This document shows, piece after piece, positions 33,582-45,508 of a DNA stretch of 64,000 nt. Source of the stretch: Amphimedon queenslandica (Eukaryota > Porifera > Demospongiae > Haplosclerida > Niphatidae); the NCBI RefSeq assembly GCF_000090795.2, contig NW_003546306.1, positions 1 through 64,000 on the forward strand. Direction: 5' to 3'. The stretch's first letter is position 1, and each line of letters begins with the position of its first letter. Under the pieces are notes generated by a model, which had not been told where the DNA came from, searched no databases, and saw only the letters and a program-made list of their open reading frames with translations. A program made the translations under genes and the position numbers.

Positions 33582-33586
33582 CAATA

Positions 33587-34300
33587 TACCATATAGCATC
33601 ATATTTCCGTATAAAGAGTGAGAAAACCGAACGCCTACATTTCTTAATTGTTTTAACAGTGCATGAATTTACTGTTTATTATTGTAAAATTAAAAAGAAC
33701 GATTTGTTTTGTATTCATATAGGTCATACAAAATGTGAATTTTTTCATGACATGTACTGCACCTCTAATCAAGAAAAGAAGAGATAAATTTAAGTGACTG
33801 GTGTAATTGATGATGGTGAACTTTGTAGTAAAAACGTCAGTGTGTTTCTAAGTCATGTACAAGGTACTAGTAACAGTACTGTCAGTTGCATTAAATGTAA
33901 AAGTACTAATTTAGAAAAGTCTAATTGCACTAGTAAGAGTAAAATGTGATAATAATGCTTTAAATAAGCCTTGCCCCCAAAAAATAGTTAATGTAGTGAA
34001 TACTACTGACAATAATAGTTTAGCATTGCATCGCCCAAAGACAGATAATGAACATTTCACTTACTTTAAAAGGCAAAAACCAAATTAAATGTCAAAGATG
34101 ATGATAGTTGTAATAGTCTGATTGTATTATTAAACCTCCCAAACATTAAATGTGAACCAATAGGTGATAAAACCAGGTGTGTTGGAGAAATGACTATATT
34201 AGGAGTAGTCTGATTGTATCTTTAAAACTCTAAAGCATTAAATTAAAGACAACTAATCTAAAAAAGAAAGAAGTCATCTTTACTTATGAAAAGCCTCACA
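33587..34300. other. Stretch without recognised gene
   Basis: One segment (33700-33950) reads C-x-F-F-x-D-x-Y-C then VTGVIDDGELCSKNVSVFLS and CIKCKSTN in changing frames, so it could be a decayed Cys-rich protein, but I do not recognise it. Confidence 0.25.
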
Positions 34301-34313
34301 ACCCAGATAACAA

Positions 34314-34442
34314 AATGGCTGCCATGACTTTTGCAGCCTTGCTATACCCGGAAAACGAGCTCCTATGCTCACCAGACTTCTTAGAGGACCTCATCTTGAC
34401 TAGAGGACTCCATTTGTACGTACCATTAGCATGGCTCTAAAC
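34314..34442 (+). CDS. Small open frame in the 1.2-kb repeat
   Basis: ATG at 34314 in a good context (ACAAAATGGC) opens 42 codons, MAAMTFAALLYPENELLCSP and a further 22. The second repeat copy (ATG at 61564) has the same start, MAATTFAALLYRENELLCLP, with synonymous and conservative changes before an earlier stop. No family was recognised; it could be the first exon of the element's former gene. Confidence 0.35.
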
Positions 34443-35266
34443 CTTGTCTAAGAGGAAGTTAAAAAATCTGAAAACAGGCCGTTTTGTTCAGCCACCTTTT
34501 TTCATCTTCATCATCAAGAAGTCAGTCCTGTCAATTCAGTTGGTGAGCTGTATCTCAATCTTGACTCGTGCTAGAAGTAAAATTCTTACACCAATCTACT
34601 CCAACAGTTTATACGCGGATCCATGTCCCCTAAAATCATTCTCCAAGATAAGAAAAAGTGACGTTATGACTGCTGTGTCAGGCCAGCTTACCTCACGCCA
34701 CCATTTTGTTAATTAAAAAAAGCATGTGCTCAAATTTGGGCGTGGTTGCGCATGCTCAGATCTCAGAACTGGGAAAAGCAAGCACTTTTTTTACCTATAG
34801 CTAGGCTAGCTAGGCTTGGAATCAATTGCAATACTGAGTGGAGGTTTTCCAGCTCAGAGAAGGTACTAATCTTGCATCTTATTCTTTTATAAAGTGTGTA
34901 ATGAATTATTTTATTTTAAAAAACAATTAATGTTATAATAGTGCAATGATTATGACTTTGACAACTGAAAGAACAGGAATAGATAGCTACAGAATTGCAT
35001 GGAAGATGGAGCTTCCTGAACAAGGATTCATGTCAAGACTACAGTATTAATTTCACTTGTCATCAGTAGAGTACATATTCCTTCAGCATATCAATTTAAT
35101 GCTGTAACTGCTGTCTCATAAATGCAGGAAAGTCATAACAATGATAATAATAATAAAGAAAATTATTGTATGTGAAAATTAACAAATATCACAATTGCAA
35201 CTAAAAACATTATAAATATTATTAAAAATTCAACACAAAGAAGAACATAAAAATTGAAAAAGAAAC

Positions 35267-35469
35267 AAGATATAGTAGGATTTTGAACGACCAATGAAAA
35301 TACAAAATGAAAATCCAACTCTCGTGATGCAAATTCTACTCTACATTGTACTTTAATGTTCTTATGTAAAACTTATGAATCACCTTGCAATGTAGAGTAG
35401 AATTTGCATCATGAGAGTAGGATTTTCATTTTGTATTTTCGTTGGTCGTTCGGAATCCTACTCAGTCTT
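35267..35469. repeat. Long hairpin, copy 1
   Basis: Two arms of about 80 bp pair around a loop of about 40 bp (AAGA...GAGTAGGATT... / ...AATCCTACTCAGTCTT). The loop and the arm-specific variants are in the orientation opposite to that of the hairpin at 62597-62800, although the flanks of both copies are collinear. Confidence 0.9.
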
Positions 35470-35475
35470 GTTTTT

Positions 35476-36149
35476 TTTTAATTATTTATGCTTTGCTGTG
35501 AGTAGGAGACGATGAGATTGTTTATTCCCCTGATAATGAAGAATTTTAAAGTAGGTGGTGCGAGATTTCAAACCTTAAGTTTGTAAACAACTGCTAAAAT
35601 CTTACCTGGTAGTCCAACAACACCATTGTCAAATGAGAGTTCCTCATAGTACTCTTGAAGTCCCTAGTGATGGGAACTGTTTACTTTATACCCTGTCATA
35701 TCTCATTACTGTGTCAATTTCTCGGTATTACAAATTACGTATAGCAATTGTTAGTAACATGCCAAACTCTAAGGATTGTTTAATAGTACATTAAGTGCAA
35801 CCAGATATTCAAGCATATAAGATTGCATAAATAAGTGGAAAATGTTTTAAAATTATGTGCGGGCCTCTAACACAGATTATTACACTAACAGCAATATTAG
35901 GTATATCCTATATTCATATACACTAAATGCTTCTCATGAACAAAAAAGCATTGTTTGTACATTGAAAATTCTTCATGTACATAATGTTATTAATGAGACT
36001 TAAAAGTATGTTTGTGACAACATAAGGTATATCATGCATATACATGTACATCTTTGTCACAGTGTATTGTACGTGTAGTGGATTATTAGTACATTTCTTG
36101 TTCTTGTAGTGTTTGATGATTATCATGCATGCAATGGACCTTGTACGTC
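35476..36149. other. Non-coding stretch
   Basis: No gene or repeat is recognised apart from a few TACATGTA words near 36040-36055. Confidence 0.35.
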
Positions 36150-37565
36150 GAATGTTCTGATTAAGGCATACCTCTTAACTGGAGTAAGGTGGCAGATCTT
36201 TTGGTGAACAGGAGGGCTGAACATTTTCCTTTTTCATCAAGTCATCTTTACTTTAGGAGCTCCTTTGAGCTCTCTTTGTTTCATCGCACTCTTTTTATTT
36301 CTCCCGTAAGCTATTTGGTTGTTGTTTGGGCTTTTTAAGCAGTTTTTCATTGGTCTATTCTCACCCTTTGGCAATTACCATTTTGGCAAAAATTGTTTTC
36401 AGGAACCAGGGCGCTTGCCCGTCCATTGCATGAAGACAGAAGTGTGCTCACCTGAGTATTATGACTAATGCCTGTATCAGAGTTAGTTTTAGCCCATGAG
36501 GACAAGGTACGGTGGAATTTCTCACTCAGTTGTCATGTTGTAGCTGGAGTATTGATTATATGGCCATGTTTCCTCATCTTAAACCTATGGGATGGCTCTT
36601 TATGAATAGTTGAGGGGTGCAAGAACTCTCTGGCTTTTATTCTTCATCTGTAAATTCACTGGCTGTACAGTAGGAACATTTGATGTCATATTGAAGTCTG
36701 TCGCTATTCAATACTTGCAGAGTGGAATCATCACAATTAGGACTTTTTTGTGGCTTGTCACCGTTTGTATCATCCCTTTTCAGTTTTATTTGGTATTCAT
36801 AGTGCTGAAAACATAATTGGCATTGCTACTACAGTCATTGTTTTTATCACTACATTACATTTGTATACATGATGCTTCATGTATTTACAGATATTCTATT
36901 ATAAAGAGTAATATACATAATTCAAACACGATCATTTAAAACTCTTTGGCCGTAAACAAAGACAACTGCTGTAATTAACATTTATATTAACATTAAAAAT
37001 CATGTAATGATGGTAGCGTTTTACTTTATACTAGACGTCACTATTAAGAGCTAGTTACATGATGCACAGCTATTACAGCACACTTATGATCCTCGGAGTG
37101 ATTCTAAGATGTGAAATCCTATAGTTTTAACAAGTAAAAAGATGATCATATTATCAACATTCAACTCTCCAGCTGCAACTTGACAACTCACTTAGTAATT
37201 GCACCATACTTTGTCCTGAGGGACTTAGAGTAACTCTGATGATAGACATTAGTCATAGGCCTCAGGTAAAAACACTTCTGTCTTCATAGCAATGGAGGAG
37301 CAAGTGCTCTGGCTCCTGGAAGCAAAATTTACGTAAACAGGAATTGGCAATGGGTGACAATAGGCCTATGAAAAACTGCTTAAAAAGCCAAAATCACAGC
37401 TGAAGAGCTTATAGGAAAAACAAAGTTTGTGATGAAACAAAAAGAGAGCTCAAAGTGGCTCCTACAGTAAGGATTACTTCATAAAAGAGGAAATTGTTCA
37501 ACCTGCCTCCTTATTAAAAGTTCTGCTTTCTTGCACTAGTTGAGAGGTGTGTTAATTAGAACGTC
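36150..37565. mobile_element. Fold-back element with about 410-bp inverted arms
   Basis: The arms at 36150-36565 and 37143-37565 are inverted copies of one another, with many substitutions and small indels (roughly three quarters identical by eye). Matching landmarks include GAGCTCTCTTTGTTTCATC with GATGAAACAAAAAGAGAGCTC, and TTGCCAATTCC-type and GACAGAAGTGT-type words. About 580 bp lie between the arms. The interior has an open stretch at 36610-36816 with no recognised content. Outer ends carry TGTTCTGATTAA and TTAATTAGAACG. No target duplication is clear. It is a long-TIR non-autonomous element. Confidence 0.75.
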
Positions 37566-37682
37566 GGATGCATTATTCCTTTTATAGTTGCATTTATAGT
37601 ACGTATGATGGAGTTATAAGGAATATATAAGCTGATGTGATTAGTAATAAATATTGGTTATACACCGATTTGGAGGGCAATA

Positions 37683-37730
37683 TACTATTTTGAGCCCACG
37701 GGCAAAGGCCCAAGGGCTCAAAATAGTATA
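37683..37730. repeat. Perfect hairpin before the Crypton gene
   Basis: ACTATTTTGAGCCC and GGGCTCAAAATAGT pair over 14 bp around a loop that is itself partly complementary (GGGC / GCCC). It lies about 200 bp upstream of the Crypton reading. Confidence 0.8.
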
Positions 37731-37940
37731 TGGACCGACAAAGAGGTGTTATAGCCAATTTATACCACGATATAAAATTTGGAATGACAAATTAAAATTT
37801 TATTCTACTGCGCATGCTCAGTTCACACATGAACCACGGTGGTACTCTCCTCACACGAGGTCCTGACAAGGAGGCAAGAAGGAGATTCGAGCGGATAAAG
37901 AAGGTCGTAGGACTAGATTAGAGAACTTTAAAAGAAGGCA

Positions 37941-39194
37941 ATGGCAGGAGCAATACAGGATGAAATGTTTCTCCAAGCACTATAGATATATGAAGCTTCA
38001 CAGCGCTCAGAACAAGAAGAAATACTAGTGCAGCCGCAGACTATTTCTGATGACGGTCACTTCACTCAATTGAATCTGTGTGATAGGTTTGTCAATGTCA
38101 CTAAAAAGGAGATTCTTGCCAAAATAAAAGGAGCCGTACCGTGGAAAACGAAGAGGACTACCAAATGGGCTGTGTCGGTTTGGCGCGAATGGAGAGATTC
38201 TAAGAGGCTGGCTTCTTCTGAATATCCGCCTGAACTAGATTTCATTACTAATGAAGAGGTCAATCGGTGGTTAGCATGATTTGTTTTTGAGATGAGGACA
38301 CTGAAAGGAGAGGATTACAGTGGGGAGTCTCTTTATGGATTGTTTTCTGGCATTCAGCGTTACATTAAAGAGAAGAGAAATGATCGTAATGATGAGCCAA
38401 TTGATATCTATAAAGATCCATATCTGGCCCATTATAGAAGTAGTTTAAATGCTGTTTTGAAAGATTTGCATTCAAGGGGATCGGTACAGTAAAGAAGCAA
38501 GCCTCAGTCATTACTGAAGATGTGGAAAACCAGCTATGGTTACAGAATATTCTAGATGACACACCCAGCAAGCTTTTAAACACACTGTTTTGGAGTAAAT
38601 CTAGCTTTGCGTAGTGGGCGTGAACACCATTCATTAAGACCAGATATGTTCCAGTTGGTTGAGTTACATAATGGGAGATGCTACTTAGAATATATTGAAT
38701 GGGGCTCTAAAAATAACGCTGGAGGATTGAGAGACAGAAAAAATTGTAACAAATCTGTCAAAATTTTCCCTAATGTTGAAAACCCTCAGATGTGTGTGAT
38801 TCGCCTTTACCGAAAATATCTCAGTCTTAGGCCAGAAAATGAGCCATCAGATGCTCTTTATTTGCAACTATTGCACAAGCCTCGTCCAGAATGTTGGTAT
38901 CAATCTAAGGCAGTCTCTCTTACAGCTACAGTCAAGAAAATCATCGATCAATTGGGAATAAGTGGCTACTACACTAACCATTCTCTTAGGAGAACATGTG
39001 TCACAAGGCTTTATCAGAGTGGTGCAGAAGAGTACGAAATCATGAAGGTGTCAGGGCATCGCAGTAAGGATAGTGTAAGAGCTTATAAAGAAATGTGTCT
39101 CAAGCAGGAAGAGAAGATAAGTAAGAAGCTACAATTGGTATCTAAAAAGGATTCAGTGCATTGCTATCAATTATCATTTAACACTTCTTTGTAA
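37941..39194 (+). pseudogene. Crypton-type tyrosine recombinase
   Basis: Forward reading from ATG 37941. N-terminal part: NLCDRFVNVTKKEILAKIKG, then TTKWAVSVWREWRDSKR, EVNRWLA and YSGESLYGLFSGIQRYIKEK, the SAM-like core-binding region. Catalytic part at 38592-39194: VNLALRSGREHHSLRPDMFQ (first Arg), HSLRRTCVTRLYQSGAEEYE (His-x-x-Arg), SGHRSKDSVRAYKEMCL (His/Arg and the Tyr nucleophile), so all conserved catalytic positions are present. It is nevertheless broken: stops at 37983 and 38277, and the stretch from about 38480 to 38590 is in another frame. Animal Cryptons of this type have given rise to host proteins with the same domain. Element ends were not identified. Confidence 0.8.
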
Positions 39195-39199
39195 CAATA

Positions 39200-40948
39200 A
39201 AATATTGTTTTGATATTGTCGTTTCTCAGCCAGGGCTTATATGCGATTTTGAACCTTCATTAAACGCTTTAAACTTCAAACAGAATTATTCATGAGTGGT
39301 ATAACGTTTGTTTACCAATATTTTTTTGTACTATTGTTATTATTAGCCTGTGAATTTACATTGCTTGCATTTGATATGTTTCTATTATGCTTTACAGGTA
39401 CTTACAGCAGGAACTGATTTGCTGATTCAGCAATACCTTGCTTAATATTGGAATGTGCAAAAAAATTAAAGGCAATTCTGGATTTAGATTGTTGTAACTA
39501 AATTAATTTCTTTATTATATGTAACTTAAATGTTTTGTTGCAGCTCCTTGATCAGTAGTTGCATCACGTGGTAGGAGGTGCCAGTTTACATTTGTATAGG
39601 TTTCATATTATTGTAGTCTCAGCATTGGAGTATGCAGTAAGATTGAGATATCTTGTATATTTTGTTACAGGTTATGATTCATGTTCTTTTCACGATTGTA
39701 TCATTAATTATGGCCACAGTAAGTACTTTCTTTACTTAATGTAAATGAATGCCTGCCAATGCATCTTTTGTTATGTGCATGTATGTTCTCAAACAATAGA
39801 ACAATAATTGTTTGCAGATAGGAATGTATTCATGGGTTCAATTTTCACAATGCAGGTCTCGTAAAATAAACTTAATTCAGGACGACATGAGTTATCACAT
39901 TGAAAAGTGTATGTCTAAATTACAGGTACAGTGTACATGTATGTACATATGCATCTATGATTCAATAAGAGCTTGATATGCATTGTGGAGCTACACCTGT
40001 CGTGTATGTTTATTAATTGTTGCTAATGGAGTGTATCCTACTGTTAATTTGTTACAACATATATAATTTCACATTCATAATTTACACAGGTACATATTTT
40101 ACACAAGGACTGCAATATGGTGTTAAGGAATAAGGTCAGACTTGGAATTAGATTTAAAAGGTGAAGGGTTTTCCTCATTGTGAGCAGATGTATTTCTTTA
40201 GTGCTTTGTACTGTGTTTTTGACAAGACTAATGTAAGTTATATCATGCACATACATTAAAATATTTAGTATAGCATATATAGCTTGTATGTTTACATTTC
40301 TTGCTGTTGCTGTTTTTTCTTTACTTTGCTTTAAGGTATTTAGAGCTGCAAATGATTTAATGGTTTAGCTATATGATGTAACGTAATATTTTCATATCAT
40401 GGTAAATGTCTAAGGCTATTGCCTGATTTCGTTTGTGCTAACTAAATTAATATTGCATAATGATCATCATGGTAACATTATGTTTTCTTGTAGCTCCTTT
40501 ATCAGTGGTGCTTTCATACTGGGTGTAGCGCGAGTTTCAGCTGCAAAGGTTTCATATTGTCATACTTTTCGCAATTGAATACATAGTAAGATAGAATATT
40601 GTGACATTCCATAGTTCTTTATGATTGTGTTATAGAATATGACCAAAGGCTATAATTCTTCTAATGATTTATCTCATTCATTATGGCCACAGTAAGTATT
40701 TTCTGTACTCGTTAGTATAAGTTATGTATATTGTATTGTAGGTGGATTGAAGCTCTTGTATTATAATTGTTTTGCCTTGTTGAACACTGTTTAAGCATTT
40801 CTATTACAATTTGTATTTTGGCCTTACGCTGAAAGATAATGGACTTATATCGTGTTATTTAAGCAAAAAAGTTATCTATTTACATTTGACTAATAAAAAT
40901 TATAGCTAGTAGTCAAAGTATCCTCTTGCCCCCACGCTTGCGGCCTCT
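39200..40948. other. Non-coding stretch with a diverged duplication
   Basis: About 39535-39740 and about 40490-40710 share a series of blocks (CAGCTCCTT-ATCAGT, GGTTTCATATT, ATTATGGCCACAGTAAGTA and others), indicating an old tandem duplication with a shift of roughly 950-970 bp. No coding region is recognised. Confidence 0.4.
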
Positions 40949-42945
40949 TAACCCTTTTATTCAAAACTCATAACTTTAAAGCACAAGCTTCTATAATATT
41001 TATCTCCACTATGGTTTGTCATTTTTAGCTCATTTTTAAAATATGATTTCTTTTTTTGAAACAAATAATTTCATTGCTCATTTAATCAGAATAGAAATAT
41101 ATGGTATCTATATAAAATGGCTGAAAAGCATGGTGTAAGTTATACTAGCTCTCAAGTTGTTTCTTTTCTGGTGAATGTGAATTTCCTAGCTCCTCTTCTA
41201 ACAATGAACTTGTTGACCAAGACAGTGGCGAACTAAATCAAGACACAGAAAGTGTTAGTGTAAGTGATGAAAATGATATTCAGTATGAAACAAGTGAAGG
41301 TTGCCCAAGTGCTGAAATTAAATCTGATTTGCCTCAACAAGACAATGATATGAGTGTAGATAATGATAGTGTTTCTGATGGTAGTAGTGACGGTGAAAAT
41401 ATTTGACGAAGAGGTCGTACAATGACGCGAGGTTGTGGAGCTAGATTTAGGCGTGATTGTAGTAGAGGTCGTACAAGAGGACAAGGAGGAAGAGGACGTG
41501 GAAGTAGACGTGTGATTGCTCAAACACATCTACCTTTAAATGTGATAAATATTGTTGAGAAAGATACATTGTTCAGTAGACATGTCAATCACAATTTTAT
41601 GCCATTGTGAGAACCTGGACCTTATTTACCTCTTGGTGCTAATATTTCTTCTTTGTCATTATTAGAACTTTTTATAGACCAGTTAGCTGTTGCTAAGATA
41701 ATTCAGTCTACTAATAAGTATGCAAAAAAATGAAAGATATACTAAAAAATGCTTACAAAAATTCTGTAAGACACCATTTGCAAAAAATGAGCTTTTTGCC
41801 TACTTTGCTGTACTTCTCCTTGGGTTACATAAGGTTTGTAACCATTGCTATGCATGAAGCTCTGAGATAGTGCAATGCCTTATTCGATTGAGACAATTAC
41901 TAACTTGTCATCACATTGAACAAATTGGTGCTTTTCTGCATGTTGTAACTCCACAAGAAGAAGAAATGTCTGACAACAGACAGAAAATTGCTTCCTCTTC
42001 ATGACCACTTAAAAAAGAAAATGTTCAGATCTTTACCAACCAATGCAACCACTTAGTGTTGATGAACGCATGTTAAAAAGCAAAGCTAGAACATTCTTCC
42101 AGCAGTACGTAAGAAACAAGCCAACAAAATGAAGACTCAATTATTAGGTGTCAGCTGACAAGTCAGGATATACTGTCGATTTGATTTATACATTGGTCAA
42201 GCTAGAGAAACATTGCAAAATGGTTTGGGATATGATGTTGATTTACAACTTGTTCAACAATATTTTTTCAAGGATATAAAGTTTTTTTTGACAATTTTTA
42301 TACTAGTCCAGTTTTATTAAAAGAACTGTTGACATATGAAATTGTAGATACTGGAACACTAAATGTACATAGGAGAAATCTGCCAAAAGAAGTTATTAGA
42401 TGAATAATGTAACAGGAAAGAGCACTGTTAGTCGTGGTACCGGATACTATTTTGGAGCAATGATCCTATTACATACAGTGCATGGAATGACACAAAAACT
42501 GTTACCCTAGCTTCGACAGCATACACTGGATATTCCAAAACTACCATTACTAGCAGGTTGAAAGATCCATCCTCTAATACATCAATTTCGAAAGAAGTAC
42601 CTTGTCCACTGATGTTGCCAAGTATAATAAGTCAATAGGAGGTGTTGACAAGAGTGACCAATTTATTGGCTACCACAATGTTCTTAGGAAAACAGTTAAA
42701 TATTGAAAAACGTGTTTTTTTCACCTTATTGATATTGCTGTAGTTAATTCTCATATTTTATACAATCATTACGAGCTAAAAATAATGCAAAAACCTTTCC
42801 TGTGAATCAATTTCGAGATGAGCTGATTCTTAAAATTATTATTAAATATTGTGTGCCTAAGCAGCCTTCCAAAGCTCCTCAAAGTGCTACAGTAAAACAT
42901 GGAAGCCAGCTCTTTTCTAAAGGAGAAATGGCCCACTGTTTTTAA
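40949..42945 (+). pseudogene. piggyBac transposase, decayed
   Basis: A TTAACCCTTTTATT sequence at about 40949 looks like a piggyBac left terminus after a TTAA target. The gene has an acidic N-terminus (about 41190-41400), an Arg/Gly-rich segment (MTRGCGARFRRDCSRGRTRG), then segments typical of the DDE_Tnp_1_7 domain in several frames: ISSLSLLELFIDQLAVAKII, FAKNELFAYFAVLLLLGLHK, ARTFFQQYVRNKPTKMKTQL, FFDNFYTSPVLLKELL (with a catalytic Asp), NVHRRNLPKEVIR, and DVAKYNKSIGGVDKSDQFIG. There are around ten stops or frame changes. The C-terminal Cys-rich finger and right terminus were not found. Confidence 0.8.
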
Positions 42946-42976
42946 CGACCTGGGGGCGAAGCCCCCAGGTCGTTCC
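42944..42976. repeat. Perfect GC-rich hairpin
   Basis: AACGACCTGGGGGC-GAA-GCCCCCAGGTCGTT, a 14-bp stem with a 3-nt loop. The core GGGCGAAGCCC also occurs at about 62176, at the start of a segment present in only one copy of the 1.2-kb repeat. Confidence 0.95.
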
Positions 42977-43130
42977 TATAATTGAATTCACCCTCGTGCT
43001 ATCTATATATATATATTTGTATGTCCACACTTACATTTCTTCTATACATGTTGTATTGGAGAAATAACCAGCCTTAGCAACCAACCGCCCACGCTCCTTT
43101 ACGTGAGTGGGTGTGGTCACGGCTAACAAA

Positions 43131-43575
43131 ATGGCGGCTTACACATGGGACAAAGTTAAGAGCTTTCTAACAGCAAGAGAACATAAAGATACTGTTTAAA
43201 AACTTCTCTAGAAGCATTTGAAGGTAGATAGAACCTCTATAAGTCTTAATAATGACCAAGTTGTACTTGCAAAGTGGTGAAATCAATTATAGGAATATTT
43301 TTTACACTGTTACGCTTGTTTGTTCATTACATCACAGAAAAGGAACAACCAAGTATAAATGTTCTGATTATCACCTAACTCCTGTTCTATGTCCAACTCT
43401 TGTAAGGGATTGTGACACTGCATGGCACGATAAAAGTTTCAGCATCATTCTACAACTCTGGTCCATATGGAAAAGCATGAAGAGCAACCAAAAAGTCGTG
43501 GAAGACCTAATGGAAGTATTAATAAGAAACAATGTTGTGGGAGCTACAGAAGTAACTCAAAACTTTTTATAGGAT
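43131..43575 (+). pseudogene. Unrecognised decayed open frame with AT-hook-like tail
   Basis: From ATG 43131 the strand reads MAAYTWDKVKSFLTAREHKD, then (after stops) LKVDRTSISLNNDQVVLAKW, and in later frames MEKHEEQPKSRGRPNGSINK ending near 43575. The helix-rich start followed by a G-R-P-type tail recalls short DNA-binding proteins of transposons, but I cannot name it. Confidence 0.25.
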
Positions 43576-43908
43576 TTTTTCTATCAACAAATTAGTTAAT
43601 GTACAATGGTACTTTAAATATAATTTCAAAGCTGTATCATTTATGTACCTTTTGAAAAATATTGATGATTAACTGTTAAAATATTAAGTAGAATAAAATC
43701 AAAACTGTACTATTAATAGTAACAGTAATTATCATTACATCATTGGAATGCTTGGAATCTGCTGAGTCAGATGATGTGCAAAATTAATTAATAAAAGGTA
43801 TATAGATGTTTTTAAAGAGAAGTGATTAAAATGGTACTTTTAATTATTTCTAAATCTTAAAATTTGACGATTAACGTGGCATAGTTGCCCAATAATGTTT
43901 GGCCTCTG

Positions 43909-44196
43909 CTACTGCACTGCTGCCATTCCAGGGTTTCCAGCTACTGCAGGTGGAGCTGGATAGAGTGCAGGATGTGGCAGGCCTCCAGCTAAAGGTGTTG
44001 CTGGAGGTAGTGTGCCTGAAACTACTGGTAGTGCTGGAGGTGGTTGTGGAGGTAGCGGCCCTCCAGCAACTGCTGGTGGTGGAGGTGGTTGGCCTCGGGC
44101 TACTGGTAGTGCTGCTGGTGGTGGAGGCCTTCCATCTCCAGCTACTGGTGGTAGAGTAGGAGGAGGAGGAACTCCATCATGCTCATCATAATCCAT
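43909..44196 (-). CDS. Proline-rich open frame, unknown
   Basis: 95 codons from ATG 44196: MDYDEHDGVPPPPTLPPVAG followed by repeats of Pro-rich blocks separated by V-A-G or V-S-G. It is low-complexity, like the Pro-rich linkers of actin regulators, but has no domain on either side. It may be one exon of a larger gene or a coincidence of a GGT/GGA-rich repeat. The unit is about 27-30 bp and imperfect. Confidence 0.25.
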   Translation of the reverse strand: MDYDEHDGVPPPPTLPPVAGDGRPPPPAALPVARGQPPPPPAVAGGPLPPQPPPALPVVSGTLPPATPLAGGLPHPALYPAPPAVAGNPGMAAVQ

Positions 44197-44199
44197 TAA

Positions 44200-45202
44200 C
44201 TACCATCAAATAATATATATATATTCATAGCTAATGTATGTTTTTAACTGAACTGACTTGGTGCTTTTTCACAAAATATATTTCGAAAACTTACAAAAAA
44301 TGGTTACGACTTGAGAGCTGTGTGCAAAAATTGCTGGATGAATGTGAACTGAAGGCGAATGTTACCTTAAGTAGTTTCAGAACAGGAAATAGATTTTAGT
44401 ACTACATGTCCATAATGCTTATAATTAAGATTCAAAAATTCAAAGAATAATTGCAGAAAACTATTTTCATAATGCAGTAGGTCTTCTTATGTTACTTATT
44501 CAAAATTCATACAGTCTTGAACTGATACCTACCGCAAAAATTATAATTATGAATAAAAAGGATTATTAATTAATAAAACTTAATAAGAAGTTTGGAAATG
44601 AGTAAATAAGAAAAAAGTAGGGTTGTCAAAAAAATGAAAGAAACAAGGAGGTTGAGTTCAACCATATAATTGTTAGTTCAAGTTATAATAATTAACATTG
44701 TTATGATAAAGAAAAAAATAGTTGTAAGAATTATTAAAAACTTTATCCCAATTAATAACAAAAGAATGAAGTGCTGAAGAGTTACACTGAGCCCCTAAAA
44801 ATAATATATTTATTGATTTTTGATTAAAAGAATCACATCTGAACATGATATATGTCATGAAAACCATTCAAGGAAGACATTAATATGATCATTTGAAAAC
44901 TAGGTGATAATGAAAAATGAATCTAAAATTTAACGGTTGAATTAATGATTAATTCACCTCTTAGCTCATAAAAAACCTGTGATCTCTTAGCCTCAGCAGT
45001 TGGCACCCTTTGCAAGATAACCTCAGCAAAAAAGCAAGAGAAGAATAGAGTAAGCTGTCTACCACACAGTAATGCAGCTATAGCAATTTTGCACTTGCAA
45101 ATTTAATTTTCAAATGGCATAAGAAAATAAGGGTGTCATAGATTACGCCGAAACAATTACTTTTAAACTTACAGTAAGTAAAATAATAAAAGCACTTGTC
45201 TT
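44200..45202. other. Non-coding stretch
   Basis: No gene, repeat or terminus recognised. Confidence 0.35.
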
Positions 45203-45508
45203 GTCCTTGACCCAAGCTAAGGAATGGTGTAAAAGCAATTTCTGTAGTTTAAAGACTTCGAAGATAGATGAAAGAAGGAGAAAAAGTCTGAAGACTTTTG
45301 CAGAAATTTCAATTTGGGCCTATTATTGAGAATTGCTTCTGCTACATTGTGGTCCACTTAAAGGTAACAGGAAGGACCCTCAGGGAAGGAGAACTCAACT
45401 ATGTCATTTATGAGGTTATACAAGGTAAGCAAGGAGTTATAATCATTTGAAAATTAGAAATTTGGTCACCATCTTGAAAAATCAAACTCAACCCTTCATA
45501 TAGGCTAC
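45203..45508. repeat. Inverted copy of an internal segment of the 6-kb transposon
   Basis: It pairs, with substitutions and indels, with 47746-48079. Landmarks: TCCTTGACCCAAGCT with AGCTTGGGTCAAGGA at the outer ends, AAAAAGTCTGAAG with CTTCAGACTTTTT, and CATATAGGCTAC with GTAGCCTATATG at the inner ends. It ends 9 bp before the left terminus of the 6-kb transposon. Confidence 0.8.

Larger units (their letters stand above)
29350..33586 (-). mobile_element. Ty3/gypsy LTR retrotransposon, young-looking fossil
   Basis: Complete in outline: two 155-bp LTRs (29355-29509 and 33427-33581), TG...CA ends, a 5-bp target duplication CAATA (29350-29354, 33582-33586), a purine tract next to the 3' LTR, and a TGG-starting primer-binding site next to the 5' LTR. 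The LTRs differ at about three positions (about 98% identity), so insertion was recent in evolutionary terms. On the minus strand the order is gag, zinc knuckle, aspartic protease, reverse transcriptase, RNase H, integrase, as in Ty3/gypsy. The coding part is interrupted a handful of times, so this copy is broken. Confidence 0.95.
34301..35475 (+). repeat. 1.2-kb interspersed repeat, copy 1
   Basis: Collinear with 61549-62806 at roughly 85-90% by eye, from the CAAAATGGCTGCC start to the terminal T-run. It lacks a segment of about 100 bp present in copy 2 at about 62175-62275. Near its start it holds a small open frame (34314) and near its end a long hairpin (35267-35469). Neither terminal inverted repeats nor target duplications were found, so the class is unknown. 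Confidence 0.85.

Noticed and set aside
41233-41529. Ser/Thr-rich open frame on the minus strand
   Set aside because: Antisense shadow of the acidic and Arg/Gly-rich N-terminal part of the piggyBac reading.
43899-44159. Leu/Val-rich plus-strand frame
   Set aside because: Shadow of the Pro-rich repeat on the other strand.
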